A stretch of 21,438 nt of DNA from Clostridiales bacterium UBA6981 (GCA_002450075.1 DJYJ01000017.1:31500-52937), one strand, 5' to 3'; numbered from the stretch's first letter, positions 1 to 7,248 are shown. A program made the numbers and translations. The notes: generated by a model from the sequence alone, not told the origin.

Positions 1-665
1 TGGCCGTTCACGGCAAAGGTCCCGTCGGCGTTCTTTTTCATCGCCTGTTCGGAAACCTCCCACACAAAGTCCCAGGTCAGCACCTCCGGCACCTCATAGC
101 CCATCTGCCCGAGCATCGTTTTGTTGATGTAGCAGGCCTCGGTCGAGCGCATGAAGGGCAGCGCGTAAGTCGTGCCGCCGATGGCGCATTCGGAGAGGAA
201 CTGGGGGATGATCTCGTCCTTTGTCGGGCCGTCAAAGCGCAGCTCGCTGCCGCCGAGACCGAATCTTGCGTCGGCAATCACGTCGTCGAGCGGCACGACG
301 CTGTTTGTGCCGGTCATATAGGTCGCGATATGGTCGGGATAGGTGATGCAGACGTTGGGCGTGGTGCCGGTGGCGATGTTCGTGATGACGTCGTTGTAGA
401 TCTTGCCGTAATCGGTATACAGGCGCATGCTGACGTGGATGTTGGGATAGAGCGCCTCGAAATCCGCTATGGCCTTCTGGTAGATCTCGGTCTGGGTCTT
501 GTTGGTGTCGTTCTTGGCCCAGAAGCTGATCTCATACTCCCGGGAGCTGTCAAAGCCCTCCGGCATGACAAAGTCGTCATAGCCGCGCGAGCCGTGGCAG
601 GCCGAAAGGGAGAGCAGGCACAGCGCGCACAGCAGCGCGCAGAGGATGCGTTTCCATCGTTTCAT
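1..665 (-). CDS. Carbohydrate-type ABC transporter substrate-binding lipoprotein (partial, C-terminus off the left edge)
   Basis: The reading frame stays open from the ATG at 663-665 to the window edge, giving about 221 residues of a protein that is usually about 430-460 aa. It begins with a lipoprotein signal: basic MKRWKR, a Leu/Ala/Cys-rich hydrophobic stretch, and a lipobox LSAC with the lipidated Cys at residue 23. The mature part reads like a family 1 extracellular solute-binding protein (YEISFWAKND near residue 39, then a segment on placing the protein in TYPDHIATY). It should be anchored outside the membrane and deliver solute to the two permeases encoded just upstream. Its ATG overlaps the permease TGA (ATGA), implying translational coupling. 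Being last in the operon, after the ATPase and permeases, is the UgpC-A-E-B-like order. The substrate cannot be read from the sequence; sugars, oligosaccharides or glycerol phosphate compounds are candidates. Confidence 0.88.
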   Translation of the reverse strand, partial: MKRWKRILCALLCALCLLSLSACHGSRGYDDFVMPEGFDSSREYEISFWAKNDTNKTQTEIYQKAIADFEALYPNIHVSMRLYTDYGKIYNDVITNIATGTTPNVCITYPDHIATYMTGTNSVVPLDDVIADARFGLGGSELRFDGPTKDEIIPQFLSECAIGGTTYALPFMRSTEACYINKTMLGQMGYEVPEVLTWDFVWEVSEQAMKKNADGTFAVNG

Positions 666-1516
666 CCCTTGGTGCCCCCTCTCGAAACGCCGGCCATGAT
701 CTTCTTGCGGAAGAGCAGGAACAGCACGATCAGCGGCACCGAGATCACGACCACCGCCGCCATCATGGCGGGGATGTTCTCGCGGCCGAAGCCGTTTTCA
801 CGAATCGACTGGATGCCGTTGGAGACGAGAAAAAAATTCGTATCGTCGGTGATCAGGCGCGGCCAGACGAAGCTGTTCCAGCACTCGATCACCTTGAGGA
901 TCGTGACGGTGATGATCGTCGGGCGGCAGATCGGGATCATCACGCGCGTGAGATAGTGAAAATCGCTCGTGCCGTCTACCTTGGCCGCGCGGTAGAGCTC
1001 GTCGGGGATCTGCTCGAAATTCTCCTTGAGCAGATAGATATAGAAAACCGACGTGACCGACGGCAGGATAAGACCGGTGAAGGTGTTGCGCAGCCCGGCG
1101 TTCGTGATGGTCTGGAAATTCGTGATGACGACGAGCTCACTCGGGATCATCATCAGCGCGAGGAAAAGCGTGAACACCAGATCCTTGCCGCGGAATTCAA
1201 GCCGCGAGAAGGCGAAGGCCGCGAGCACCGTCACGCCGAGCATCAGCGCCGTCGTGACGAGCGTGAAGATCACGGTGTTGAGGAAATACTTGCCCAGCGG
1301 CACCGCGGTGAAGGCCTCGGCATAGTTCTCCATCGTCGGGCTCGGGGTGAAAAAGCGCGGGATATATTCGCTGTTGTACGCGCCGTAGCTCTTGACCGAG
1401 GTCAGCACCATCCAGTAAAACGGGAAGAGCACGAGAAGCGCCCACACGGCGAGGAAGAGATAGACAAATGCTTTGCCGACACACGCGCGCGTCCGGCTGC
1501 GGTCGATGTTTTCCAT
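662..1516 (-). CDS. ABC transporter permease, MalG/UgpE-like
   Basis: This 284-aa inner-membrane permease belongs to the binding-protein-dependent carbohydrate importer class. About six hydrophobic segments are visible, the first near residues 16-38. The cytoplasmic EAA loop that docks to the ATPase is at about residues 176-196 (YRAAKVDGTSDFHYLTRVMIP). The ECWNSFVWPR segment at 211-220 is typical of the MalG/UgpE half. The start is supported by a GGGGAGGAG ribosome binding site directly upstream, 17 bp after the preceding permease's stop. Its stop overlaps the start of the binding-protein gene by the ATGA arrangement. It pairs with the upstream permease to form the translocation pore. Assignment to the permease family is secure; the UgpE rather than MalG label is a resemblance only. 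Confidence 0.93.
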   Translation of the reverse strand: MENIDRSRTRACVGKAFVYLFLAVWALLVLFPFYWMVLTSVKSYGAYNSEYIPRFFTPSPTMENYAEAFTAVPLGKYFLNTVIFTLVTTALMLGVTVLAAFAFSRLEFRGKDLVFTLFLALMMIPSELVVITNFQTITNAGLRNTFTGLILPSVTSVFYIYLLKENFEQIPDELYRAAKVDGTSDFHYLTRVMIPICRPTIITVTILKVIECWNSFVWPRLITDDTNFFLVSNGIQSIRENGFGRENIPAMMAAVVVISVPLIVLFLLFRKKIMAGVSRGGTKG

Positions 1517-1533
1517 CTTCTCTCCTCCCCTCT

Positions 1534-2427
1534 TTAGACATAGTAGACGTGCTTGCGGCTGACAAGCAGGTTGATGCAGGTGATCGTCAGCACGATCGCA
1601 AAGAGGATGATCGCCGCGGCCGAGGCATAGGACGGCCAGCCGCCGCCGTTGCCGTAGAGCATGTCGTAGACATAGCCCACGATCGTGTTCATGCCGGCGG
1701 CGTTAAGGTCGGTGCCGAAGATGGCGACGGCGTCGCTGTACGCCTTGAACGCGCCGATAAAGCCGGTGATGATGAGATAGAACAGCTGCGGCGAGATCAT
1801 CGGCAGCGTGATGCGCGTAAAGACGCGCCACTTCGGCGTCGCGTCGAGACGCGCGGCGTTATAGAAGTCCTGGCGGACCGAGGCGAGCGCGCTGGTCAGA
1901 ATCAGGATCTTGAAGGGCATGACGACCCAGACCGTGTAAAAGCACAGCACGAACATCTTCGCCCAGTACGGCCCCTCGATGAAGTCGATCGAAGGCGAGC
2001 CGAAGAAGTTGATCACCAGATTGACAAGACCGTCGGTATAGGCGGTCTTTTTGAACAGGATCATGAACACGAGACCGACGGCCAGCGTGTTCGTGACGTA
2101 GGGCAGAAAATAGATCGTCTGGAACAGCTCGCGCAGCTTTTTGATCGAGCCGAGTGCGACCGAGATCAGCAGCGCCAGTCCCGTGGAGAGCGGCACCGTG
2201 ATGATGACGAGCAGGAAGGTGTTTTTCAGCGCCTGGAGGAAATACTCGTCGCGCAGGACGTAGGCATAGTTGTACGTGCCAACGCCGAAAAAGCTCTGGG
2301 AGGCGGAGTTGTAGCCCTCCTCAAAGGAATAGACGAACACGTCGATGAGCGGATAGACCATGAACGCGCCGAGGAACAAAATGGCCGGCAGCAGATAGAG
2401 CCAGCCTTTGAGGCCGTATTTCTTCAT
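1534..2427 (-). CDS. ABC transporter permease, MalF/UgpA-like
   Basis: This 297-aa permease is the first membrane subunit of the importer. It starts with a short basic N-terminus (MKKYGLKGW) followed by a hydrophobic segment at about 10-33, then five more. The EAA loop is at about 190-210 (AARLDATPKWRVFTRITLPM), the contact with the ATPase. I chose the ATG at 2425-2427, preceded by GAGGGAAG. A longer in-frame version would run back into the ATPase gene. The gap to the ATPase stop is 22 bp, so the genes are co-transcribed. The protein is about as long as UgpA-type permeases and lacks the extended N-terminal membrane region of E. coli MalF. Confidence 0.93.
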   Translation of the reverse strand: MKKYGLKGWLYLLPAILFLGAFMVYPLIDVFVYSFEEGYNSASQSFFGVGTYNYAYVLRDEYFLQALKNTFLLVIITVPLSTGLALLISVALGSIKKLRELFQTIYFLPYVTNTLAVGLVFMILFKKTAYTDGLVNLVINFFGSPSIDFIEGPYWAKMFVLCFYTVWVVMPFKILILTSALASVRQDFYNAARLDATPKWRVFTRITLPMISPQLFYLIITGFIGAFKAYSDAVAIFGTDLNAAGMNTIVGYVYDMLYGNGGGWPSYASAAAIILFAIVLTITCINLLVSRKHVYYV

Positions 2428-2449
2428 CTTGCTTCCCTCATTACTTCCC

Positions 2450-3562
2450 TCAAAGCGCCTTTGCGCCGTCAAAGCGGATACGCTCGCCGCTCTCCGGGTC
2501 GAAGAGATGAACCTTCGATTCCTTCAGATAGAAGCGCACCTCGTCCCCGCCGACGCCCTCGGCGTATTCTGCGCCGATGACCGCGCGGATCGAGCCGCTT
2601 GTGCAGGCCTCGCTCGTCGCGACGATCGTCGTGTCGCGGCCCATGACCTCGACGCCGACGAGCGCGCAGCGCATCGGCGCGTCGTCGCGCACGCGGAAGG
2701 CCTCCGGCCGGATGCCGACGGTGACGCTTCGGTCGGGAACGCCATTCAGCTCCATCACGGCGTCGCCGGCGATATACAGCCTCCCGCCCTTTACCTCGCC
2801 GTCAAAGACGTTGATCGGCGGCGTGCCGAGAAACTTGGCCACGAACAGGTTGTCCGGGTCGTTATAGACCTCCTGGGGCTTGCCCTGCTGCTGCAACACG
2901 CCCTCCTTCATCACGACGATCACGTCGGAGATGCTCATGGCCTCCTCCTGGTCGTGTGTGACGAATACGGTGGTCACGCCGGTCTCGCGCTGGATGCGGC
3001 GGATCTCCTCGCGGGTCTGCAGGCGCAGGCGCGCGTCGAGGTTCGACAGCGGCTCGTCCAGCAGGAGCACGCGCGGCGTTTTGACCAGGGCGCGCGCGAT
3101 CGCCACGCGCTGCTGCTGGCCGCCGGACATCTCGCTGGGCTTGCGCTCGAGCAGCTGCTCGATCTGGACGAGCTTGGCCGCGGCGAGCATCTTCTCCTCC
3201 ATGGCCTCCCTGCTCAGCTTCGCCTCGCCGCGCAGATTCTGCAGCGGGAAGAGGATGTTCTGGCGCACGGTCAGATGCGGATAGAGGGCATAATTCTGGA
3301 AAACCAGACCGACGCCGCGCTTCTCGGGCGGCAGCGCGGTCACGTCGTCGTCGCCGAAATAGATTTTGCCGGCGGTCGGCGTTTCAAGGCCGCAGATGAG
3401 ATTGAGCGCGGTGCTCTTGCCGCAGCCGGAGGGGCCGAGCAGTCCGACGAGCTTCCCGTCCGGGATCTCGAAGGACATGTCATTTACGGCGATGACCTCG
3501 CTCTTATCCTTTTTGTTGAGGCTGGGAAATTTCTTGGTGAGGTGCTCCAATACGACTTTCAT
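2450..3562 (-). CDS. ugpC: ABC transporter ATP-binding protein, UgpC/MalK/MsmX family
   Basis: This 370-aa protein has the full length of the carbohydrate-importer ATPase family. Visible motifs are Walker A GPSGCGKST (43-51), Q-loop Gln89, signature MSGGQQQR (145-152), Walker B VLLLDEP (165-171) and the switch His203. After the nucleotide-binding domain comes a regulatory/TOBE-like C-terminal domain (about 240-360). It hydrolyses ATP on the cytoplasmic face to drive import through the two downstream permeases. The start MKVVLEHLTK is preferred because AGGTGG lies 8 nt upstream; a longer frame back to 3652 would cross the -10 and -35 boxes. It is the first gene of its operon. In some Firmicutes such ATPases are shared among several importers, so it may serve more than this one. 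The symbol reflects family naming, not a proven substrate. Confidence 0.95.
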   Translation of the reverse strand: MKVVLEHLTKKFPSLNKKDKSEVIAVNDMSFEIPDGKLVGLLGPSGCGKSTALNLICGLETPTAGKIYFGDDDVTALPPEKRGVGLVFQNYALYPHLTVRQNILFPLQNLRGEAKLSREAMEEKMLAAAKLVQIEQLLERKPSEMSGGQQQRVAIARALVKTPRVLLLDEPLSNLDARLRLQTREEIRRIQRETGVTTVFVTHDQEEAMSISDVIVVMKEGVLQQQGKPQEVYNDPDNLFVAKFLGTPPINVFDGEVKGGRLYIAGDAVMELNGVPDRSVTVGIRPEAFRVRDDAPMRCALVGVEVMGRDTTIVATSEACTSGSIRAVIGAEYAEGVGGDEVRFYLKESKVHLFDPESGERIRFDGAKAL

Positions 3563-3593
3563 ACGGCATACCACCTGAAAATAGGATAAATTC

Positions 3594-3622
3594 AGTTTAA
3601 TCAAAGCCGCCGGGATTGTCAA
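3594..3622 (-). promoter_or_regulatory. Sigma-A-type promoter of the ABC importer operon
   Basis: On the minus strand TTGACA (3617-3622) is followed after exactly 17 nt by TAAACT (3594-3599). The -35 box is perfect and the -10 box matches the consensus at four of six positions. Predicted transcription start is near 3587, giving a leader of about 25 nt with the AGGTGG ribosome binding site. It lies between the ribosomal cluster terminator and the ATPase gene, so the importer is an independent transcription unit. I see no clear catabolite-repression (cre) palindrome or other operator beside it. Confidence 0.82.
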
Positions 3623-3680
3623 CGCTTCGTAACAGATGGGCAAAAGTTTCACAATGCTGTTCCCGTCATCGAAAGAAGAA

Positions 3681-3710
3681 AAGCCCGAAGGATTTCTCCT
3701 TCGGGCTTTT
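3681..3710 (-). terminator. Intrinsic terminator of the S10-spc-alpha cluster
   Basis: A perfect 13-bp stem (3681-3693 with 3698-3710) closes a four-base loop that reads GAAA on the minus strand. The minus strand continues TCTTCTTT, so the stem's last three T bases plus this tract make a U-rich tail. It sits 25 bp after the rplQ stop codon. This is a textbook Rho-independent terminator and marks the end of the ribosomal transcription unit. Confidence 0.93.
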
Positions 3711-3735
3711 ATTCGTTATCAATGATCTTTTTTGA

Positions 3736-4077
3736 TCAGACCAGCTCGATGACGGCCATCTCGGCTGCATCGCCGCGGCGGGCGCCGATGCGGGTGATGC
3801 GGGTGTAGCCGCCGCTGCGCTCGGCATATTTGCCGGCCAGCTCGTCCTTGACCTTCTTCGCCACGTCTTCACGGGTGATGAAGGTAAGCATCTGACGGTA
3901 GGACGCGAGGTCCGCCGCCTTGCCGAGGGTGATCATCTTCTCGGCGAGAGGAGCGATCTCCTTCGCGCGGGTGACGGTGGTCTCCATCCGGCCTTTATCG
4001 AGAAAATCGGTGACCTGCTGACGGAGCATCGCCATGCGCTGATCAGTCGGCTTGCCGAGCTTTCTAGTTCCGGGCAT
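3736..4077 (-). CDS. rplQ: 50S ribosomal protein L17
   Basis: This 113-aa protein has the normal bacterial L17 length. It opens with MPGTRKLGKPTDQRMAMLR (compare the family's xRKLgRxxxhRxAmLR) and contains the conserved TTVTRAKEIAPLAEKMITL helix and the GGYTRI motif. L17 binds domain III of 23S rRNA near the exit tunnel on the solvent face. It is the last gene of the cluster, 18 bp after rpoA and just before the terminator at 3681-3710, as in most bacteria. Confidence 0.98.
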   Translation of the reverse strand: MPGTRKLGKPTDQRMAMLRQQVTDFLDKGRMETTVTRAKEIAPLAEKMITLGKAADLASYRQMLTFITREDVAKKVKDELAGKYAERSGGYTRITRIGARRGDAAEMAVIELV

Positions 4078-4095
4078 AATAGCATTTCCTCCTTC

Positions 4096-5046
4096 TTACT
4101 GGTTGTCCTCGCTTGCCAGCGAAAGACCCATCATGGTGAGCTTGTGCTCGACCTCTTCGAGGGACTTGCGGCCGAGGTTGCGGACCTTGATCATCTCGTC
4201 CTGCGTCTTGCTGACCAGGTCCTCGACAGTATTGATGTTTGCGCGCTTGAGACAGTTGAAGCTTCTCACGGACAGATCCAGCTCTTCGATGGACATCTTG
4301 AGCATGGTGTCTGGCTCCTTCTCAACGTGGTCGACAACGATGGAGTTCATGCCGGCCGTGTCGGACAGGTCGGTGAAAAGCGTGAAGTGGTCGCAAAGGA
4401 TCTTGGCACCGAGCGAGACGGCGTCGCGCGCGGTCATCGTCTTATCCGTCCAGACCTCGAGCGTCAGCTTGTCAAAGTCGGTCTGGTTGCCCACGCGGGT
4501 GTTCTCGACCGTGTAATTGACCTTCAGCACCGGGGTGTAGATGGAGTCGACGGGGATCGTGCCGATCGGCATCTGCGCGTTTTTGTTCTTCTCGGCAGAG
4601 ACATAGCCGCGGCCGTGGTCGAGGACGAGCTCCATGTTCAGAGCGCCGTCCGGACCGAGCGTGGCGATGGGCTGCTCGGGGTTGAGGATCTCCACCTCAG
4701 CGTCCGCCTTGATGTCGCCGGCGGTGACAACGCCCTCGCCGGAGGCCTCGATGTAGACGGTCTTGGGCTCGGTGCTGTGGAGACGGGCGATGATGCTCTT
4801 GACATTCAGAACGATCTCCGTCACGTCTTCCTTAACGCCGGGGATGGTGGAAAACTCGTGCTGCACGCCGGCGATCTTGATGCTGGTGCATGCGGTGCCG
4901 GGCAGCGAAGAGAGAAGAACCCTGCGAAGAGAGTTACCAAGCGTCGTGCCGTAGCCGCGCTCCAGAGGCTCAACGATATACTTGCCGTAAGAGCTGTCTG
5001 TGGGAGTTTCGATACACTCGATACGCGGCTTCTTAATTTCAATCAT
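4096..5046 (-). CDS. rpoA: DNA-directed RNA polymerase subunit alpha
   Basis: This 316-aa protein has the standard two-domain layout. The N-terminal dimerisation domain (about 1-230) carries the LERGYGTTLGNSLRRVLLSS assembly motif at about 28-47. A linker leads to the C-terminal domain (about 250-316) with IEELDLSVRSFNCLKRANI and the helix-hairpin-helix RNLGRKSLEEVEHKL, which contacts UP elements and activators. Two copies nucleate assembly of RNA polymerase. The start MIEIKKP matches the family. The ribosome binding site AAGGAGG lies an unusually long 13 nt upstream of the ATG. The 77-bp gap from rpsD is wider than most in the operon and contains a small GCGCC/GGCGC hairpin (minus strand), so its translation may be tuned separately from the flanking ribosomal genes. 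Confidence 0.98.
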   Translation of the reverse strand: MIEIKKPRIECIETPTDSSYGKYIVEPLERGYGTTLGNSLRRVLLSSLPGTACTSIKIAGVQHEFSTIPGVKEDVTEIVLNVKSIIARLHSTEPKTVYIEASGEGVVTAGDIKADAEVEILNPEQPIATLGPDGALNMELVLDHGRGYVSAEKNKNAQMPIGTIPVDSIYTPVLKVNYTVENTRVGNQTDFDKLTLEVWTDKTMTARDAVSLGAKILCDHFTLFTDLSDTAGMNSIVVDHVEKEPDTMLKMSIEELDLSVRSFNCLKRANINTVEDLVSKTQDEMIKVRNLGRKSLEEVEHKLTMMGLSLASEDNQ

Positions 5047-5123
5047 AAAGTTTTAGTACCCTCCTTATCAAGTATGCGCCGTATGGCGCCTGCAGTGGTT
5101 GGATCTAACTGAGGGTGTCCTTA

Positions 5124-5750
5124 TTACTTGGAGTACAACTCGACGATCAGATGCTCTTCGATGGGCAGATCGATGTCGTCCCTTGCCGGGACTGCGACTA
5201 CCTTGCCAGCAAAGCTGTTTGCATCGTACTCAAGCCACTTGGGGGCGGGGCGGAATGCGTTAGCCTCAATGTTGGACTTGATCTTTTCGATACCGCGGCT
5301 GCTCTCCTTGAGGGCGATGACCATGCCCGGCTTCACCTGGTAGCTGGGGATGTTGACCTTGCGGCCGTTGACGGTGAAGTGGCCGTGGCTGACGAGCTGA
5401 CGCGCCTCGGCGCGGCTCATCGCAAAGCCCAGACGGTAGACGACGTTGTCAAGGCGGCTCTCGAGGATTGCGAGAAGGTTCTCGCCGGTCTGGCCCTGAC
5501 GGCGCTCGGCCATCTCAAAGTAGCTGCGGAACTGGCTCTCGAGCACGCCGTAGAAGCGCTTGGCCTTCTGCTTCTCACGAAGCTGCTGGCCGTACTCGGA
5601 GTTCTTGCTGCGGCCCTGGCCGTGCTGGCCGGGCGCGAACGCGCGGTTGTTCATCGCGCACTTGTCGGTGTAGCAGCGGTCGCCCTTAAGGAAGAGCTTC
5701 TGACCTTCTCTGCGGCACTGACGGCATACTGCTTCCGTATATCTTGCCAT
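5124..5750 (-). CDS. rpsD: 30S ribosomal protein S4 (zinc-binding form)
   Basis: This 208-aa protein is full-length S4. The N-terminus has a zinc site, Cys9-x2-Cys12 and Cys26-x4-Cys31, marking the zinc-containing form. The S4 RNA-binding domain begins near residue 96 (ESRLDNVVYRLGFAMSRAEARQLVSHGH). S4 nucleates 30S assembly on the 5' domain of 16S rRNA and shapes the mRNA entry channel. The gene ends in tandem TAA TAA stops. In B. subtilis rpsD is a separate autoregulated gene; here it lies between rpsK and rpoA as in E. coli and many Clostridia. There S4 represses its own alpha operon from a leader before rpsM, which makes the folded rpmJ-rpsM gap a candidate target. Confidence 0.98.
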   Translation of the reverse strand: MARYTEAVCRQCRREGQKLFLKGDRCYTDKCAMNNRAFAPGQHGQGRSKNSEYGQQLREKQKAKRFYGVLESQFRSYFEMAERRQGQTGENLLAILESRLDNVVYRLGFAMSRAEARQLVSHGHFTVNGRKVNIPSYQVKPGMVIALKESSRGIEKIKSNIEANAFRPAPKWLEYDANSFAGKVVAVPARDDIDLPIEEHLIVELYSK

Positions 5751-5768
5751 TTTCAGTTACCTCCCTTA

Positions 5769-6173
5769 TTAGACGCGACGACGCTTCGGAGGACGGCAGC
5801 CGTTGTGCGGGATGGGGGTGACGTCCTTGATCATCGTGACTTCAAGACCTGCGGTCTGCAGCGCGCGGATAGCGGCTTCACGACCCGAGCCGGGGCCCTT
5901 GACAAAGACCTCGACGGTCTTCAGGCCATGCTCCATGGCTGCCTTAGCGGCAGTCTCGGCCGCGGTCTGCGCGGCGAAGGGGGTGGACTTTTTGCTGCCA
6001 CGGAAGCCGAGACCGCCCGCGGACGCCCAGGAAATGGCGTTGCCCTGCGTGTCGGTGATGGTGACCATGGTGTTGTTGAAGGAAGAGCTGATATGAACCT
6101 GGCCCTTTTCAATGTTCTTGCGCTCGCGACGGCGCGTTCTGACGACTTTCTTCTTGTTATTGGCTGCTGCCAT
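5769..6173 (-). CDS. rpsK: 30S ribosomal protein S11
   Basis: This 134-aa protein is slightly longer than typical S11 (about 129 aa) because of a basic N-terminal stretch. Conserved segments are VHISSSFNNTMVTITD (about 26-41), GFRGSKKSTPFAAQ, VKGPGSGREAAIRALQ and the C-terminal DVTPIPHNGCRPPKRRRV. S11 lies on the platform of the 30S subunit and helps shape the mRNA exit region. It follows rpsM by 15 bp with a GGAGG ribosome binding site. Confidence 0.98.
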   Translation of the reverse strand: MAAANNKKKVVRTRRRERKNIEKGQVHISSSFNNTMVTITDTQGNAISWASAGGLGFRGSKKSTPFAAQTAAETAAKAAMEHGLKTVEVFVKGPGSGREAAIRALQTAGLEVTMIKDVTPIPHNGCRPPKRRRV

Positions 6174-6188
6174 GACTCATATCCCTCC

Positions 6189-6557
6189 TTACTTCTTCTT
6201 ATTGGCGATGGTGCGTTTCGGGCCCTTGCGGGTACGGGCGTTGGTCTTGCTTCTCTGTCCGCGGACAGGCAGACCACGACGGTGACGCTGGCCGCGATAG
6301 CAGCCGATCTCGGTGAGGCGCTTGATGTCCAGCGCGGTCTGGCGGCGCAGGTCGCCCTCAACGATAAAGTTGTGGTCGATGCACTCACGCAGCTTGCTCT
6401 CTTCCTCGTCGGTGAGGTTCTTGACTCTCGTGTCGGGGTTGATCCCGGTCATTTCCAGGATCTTCTTCGCGCTGGTTCTGCCGATACCGTAGACGTAAGT
6501 GAGACCAATTTCGATTCTCTTGTCCTTGGGCAGGTCAACGCCGGCTATACGTGCCAT
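6189..6557 (-). CDS. rpsM: 30S ribosomal protein S13
   Basis: This 122-aa S13 starts MARIAGVDLPKDKRIEIGLTYVYGIG and carries the helix-two-turn-helix region followed by the basic tail GQRHRRGLPVRGQRSKTNARTRKGPKRT, which touches P-site tRNA. It sits in the 30S head and forms bridges with L5 and 23S rRNA. It is the first gene of the alpha segment, and the gap before it is 326 bp, whereas neighbours are normally 0-20 bp apart. Its ribosome binding site (AAAGGA at about 6570-6577) is 12 nt from the ATG. A long-range 7-bp stem (6589-6595 with 6640-6646) closes just upstream of that site, suggesting translational control. Confidence 0.98.
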   Translation of the reverse strand: MARIAGVDLPKDKRIEIGLTYVYGIGRTSAKKILEMTGINPDTRVKNLTDEEESKLRECIDHNFIVEGDLRRQTALDIKRLTEIGCYRGQRHRRGLPVRGQRSKTNARTRKGPKRTIANKKK

Positions 6558-6883
6558 ATTGTTCTATCATCCTTTCGAATAATGGATTGCGCATTTCCTT
6601 AAACCGGAAACTTGTTCCCGCCGGAGGGAGTCTCCGGCCAATGCGCTGTTTTTTATAAGGACAGGTTTTCTTAGTAAACCTTGTCTTACTGAATTTGTTC
6701 GGAGCGGCGGCTCCTGAGGGTAAACGATGATTCGTGCGGTGAGTGCGAGTTGCGAGAGAATTTGTGTTCCGGCGATGACACTTTTTCACAGATGTACTTT
6801 GTGTACTTCAAGAAAACGTGGTGAAGCCGGGGCGCAAATTGTCCGCAAGGCGCCCGAAACCGTATGGATCAGCGTTTGCCTAA
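6558..6883 (-). promoter_or_regulatory. 326-bp non-coding gap rpmJ-rpsM with a folded leader before rpsM
   Basis: No credible gene lies here. On the minus strand, in order, I see: a hairpin at 6830-6855 (GGGCGC/GCGCCC, 6 bp); an interrupted 12-bp hairpin at 6656-6688 (GAC, AGGTTT arms) not followed by a U-tract; and a compact fold at 6589-6646. In that fold GCGCATT pairs with AATGCGC and encloses a perfect 7-bp hairpin (GCCGGAG/CTCCGGC, 6620-6638) and a weaker one at 6605-6620. The fold ends 12 nt before the rpsM ribosome binding site. The location equals that of the S4-bound alpha operon leader of E. coli, although the sequence and fold are not recognisably the same. I found no convincing internal promoter. 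Confidence 0.5.
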
Positions 6884-6997
6884 TTAACCCTGGCGCTGCT
6901 TGTGCTTCGGGTTCTCGCAGATGACCATGACTTTGCCCTTGCGCTTGATGATCTTGCACTTTTCGCACATAGGCTTCACGGAAGGTCTGACTTTCAT
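6884..6997 (-). CDS. rpmJ: 50S ribosomal protein L36 (zinc-binding form)
   Basis: This is a 37-residue gene starting MKVRPSVKPMCEKCK. The zinc ligands of L36 are all present: Cys11, Cys14, Cys27 and His32. L36 is the smallest protein of the large subunit and binds 23S rRNA. The start is preceded by GTAGGAGG, 13 bp after infA, and the stop is TAA at 6884-6886. The infA-rpmJ-rpsM order is conserved in Firmicutes; what is unusual is the long gap that follows. Confidence 0.97.
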   Translation of the reverse strand: MKVRPSVKPMCEKCKIIKRKGKVMVICENPKHKQRQG

Positions 6998-7010
6998 TGG
7001 TTTGTACCTC

Positions 7011-7232
7011 CTACTTGCTTCTCCATGTGATCCTGCCCCGTGTGACGTCGTACGGAGACATCTGCACCGTGACCTTGTCGCCGGGAAGGATCCTGATAAA
7101 GTTCATCCGGAGCTTGCCGGATATGTGCGCCAAAATAATGTGGCCGTTGCCGATATCCACCTTGAACATGGTGTTGGGGAGTGACTCCACCACCGTGCCT
7201 TCCAGTTCGATTACATCGTCTTTGTTTGCCAA
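7011..7232 (-). CDS. infA: Translation initiation factor IF-1 (TTG start)
   Basis: The 73-aa product is a single OB-fold matching IF-1: NKDDVIELEGTVVESLPNTMFKV, then GHIILAHISGKLRMNFIRILPGDKV and the C-terminal SPYDVTRGRITWR. IF-1 occupies the 30S A site during initiation. The start is chosen as TTG at 7230-7232: it begins the protein exactly where the family begins (MANKDDVIE) and GGAGG lies 9 nt upstream. The nearest in-frame ATG (7286) would run through the map stop region and add 18 unrelated residues. The gap to map is 16 bp. A weak start codon on an initiation factor gene may keep its level low, which is inference. Confidence 0.95.
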   Translation of the reverse strand: MANKDDVIELEGTVVESLPNTMFKVDIGNGHIILAHISGKLRMNFIRILPGDKVTVQMSPYDVTRGRITWRSK

Positions 7233-7248
7233 ATCAAATTTCCTCCAT

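Noticed and set aside
3623..3660. A catabolite-repression (cre) operator upstream of the ABC importer promoter
   Set aside because: The A/T-rich TGTGAAACTTTTGCCC-like stretch on the minus strand lacks the central CG and the symmetric halves of a cre site.
6535..6789. An 84-codon minus-strand frame in the rpmJ-rpsM gap, overlapping the rpsM start
   Set aside because: GTG start without a ribosome binding site, and it spans the inverted repeats. A leader peptide cannot be excluded but has no support.
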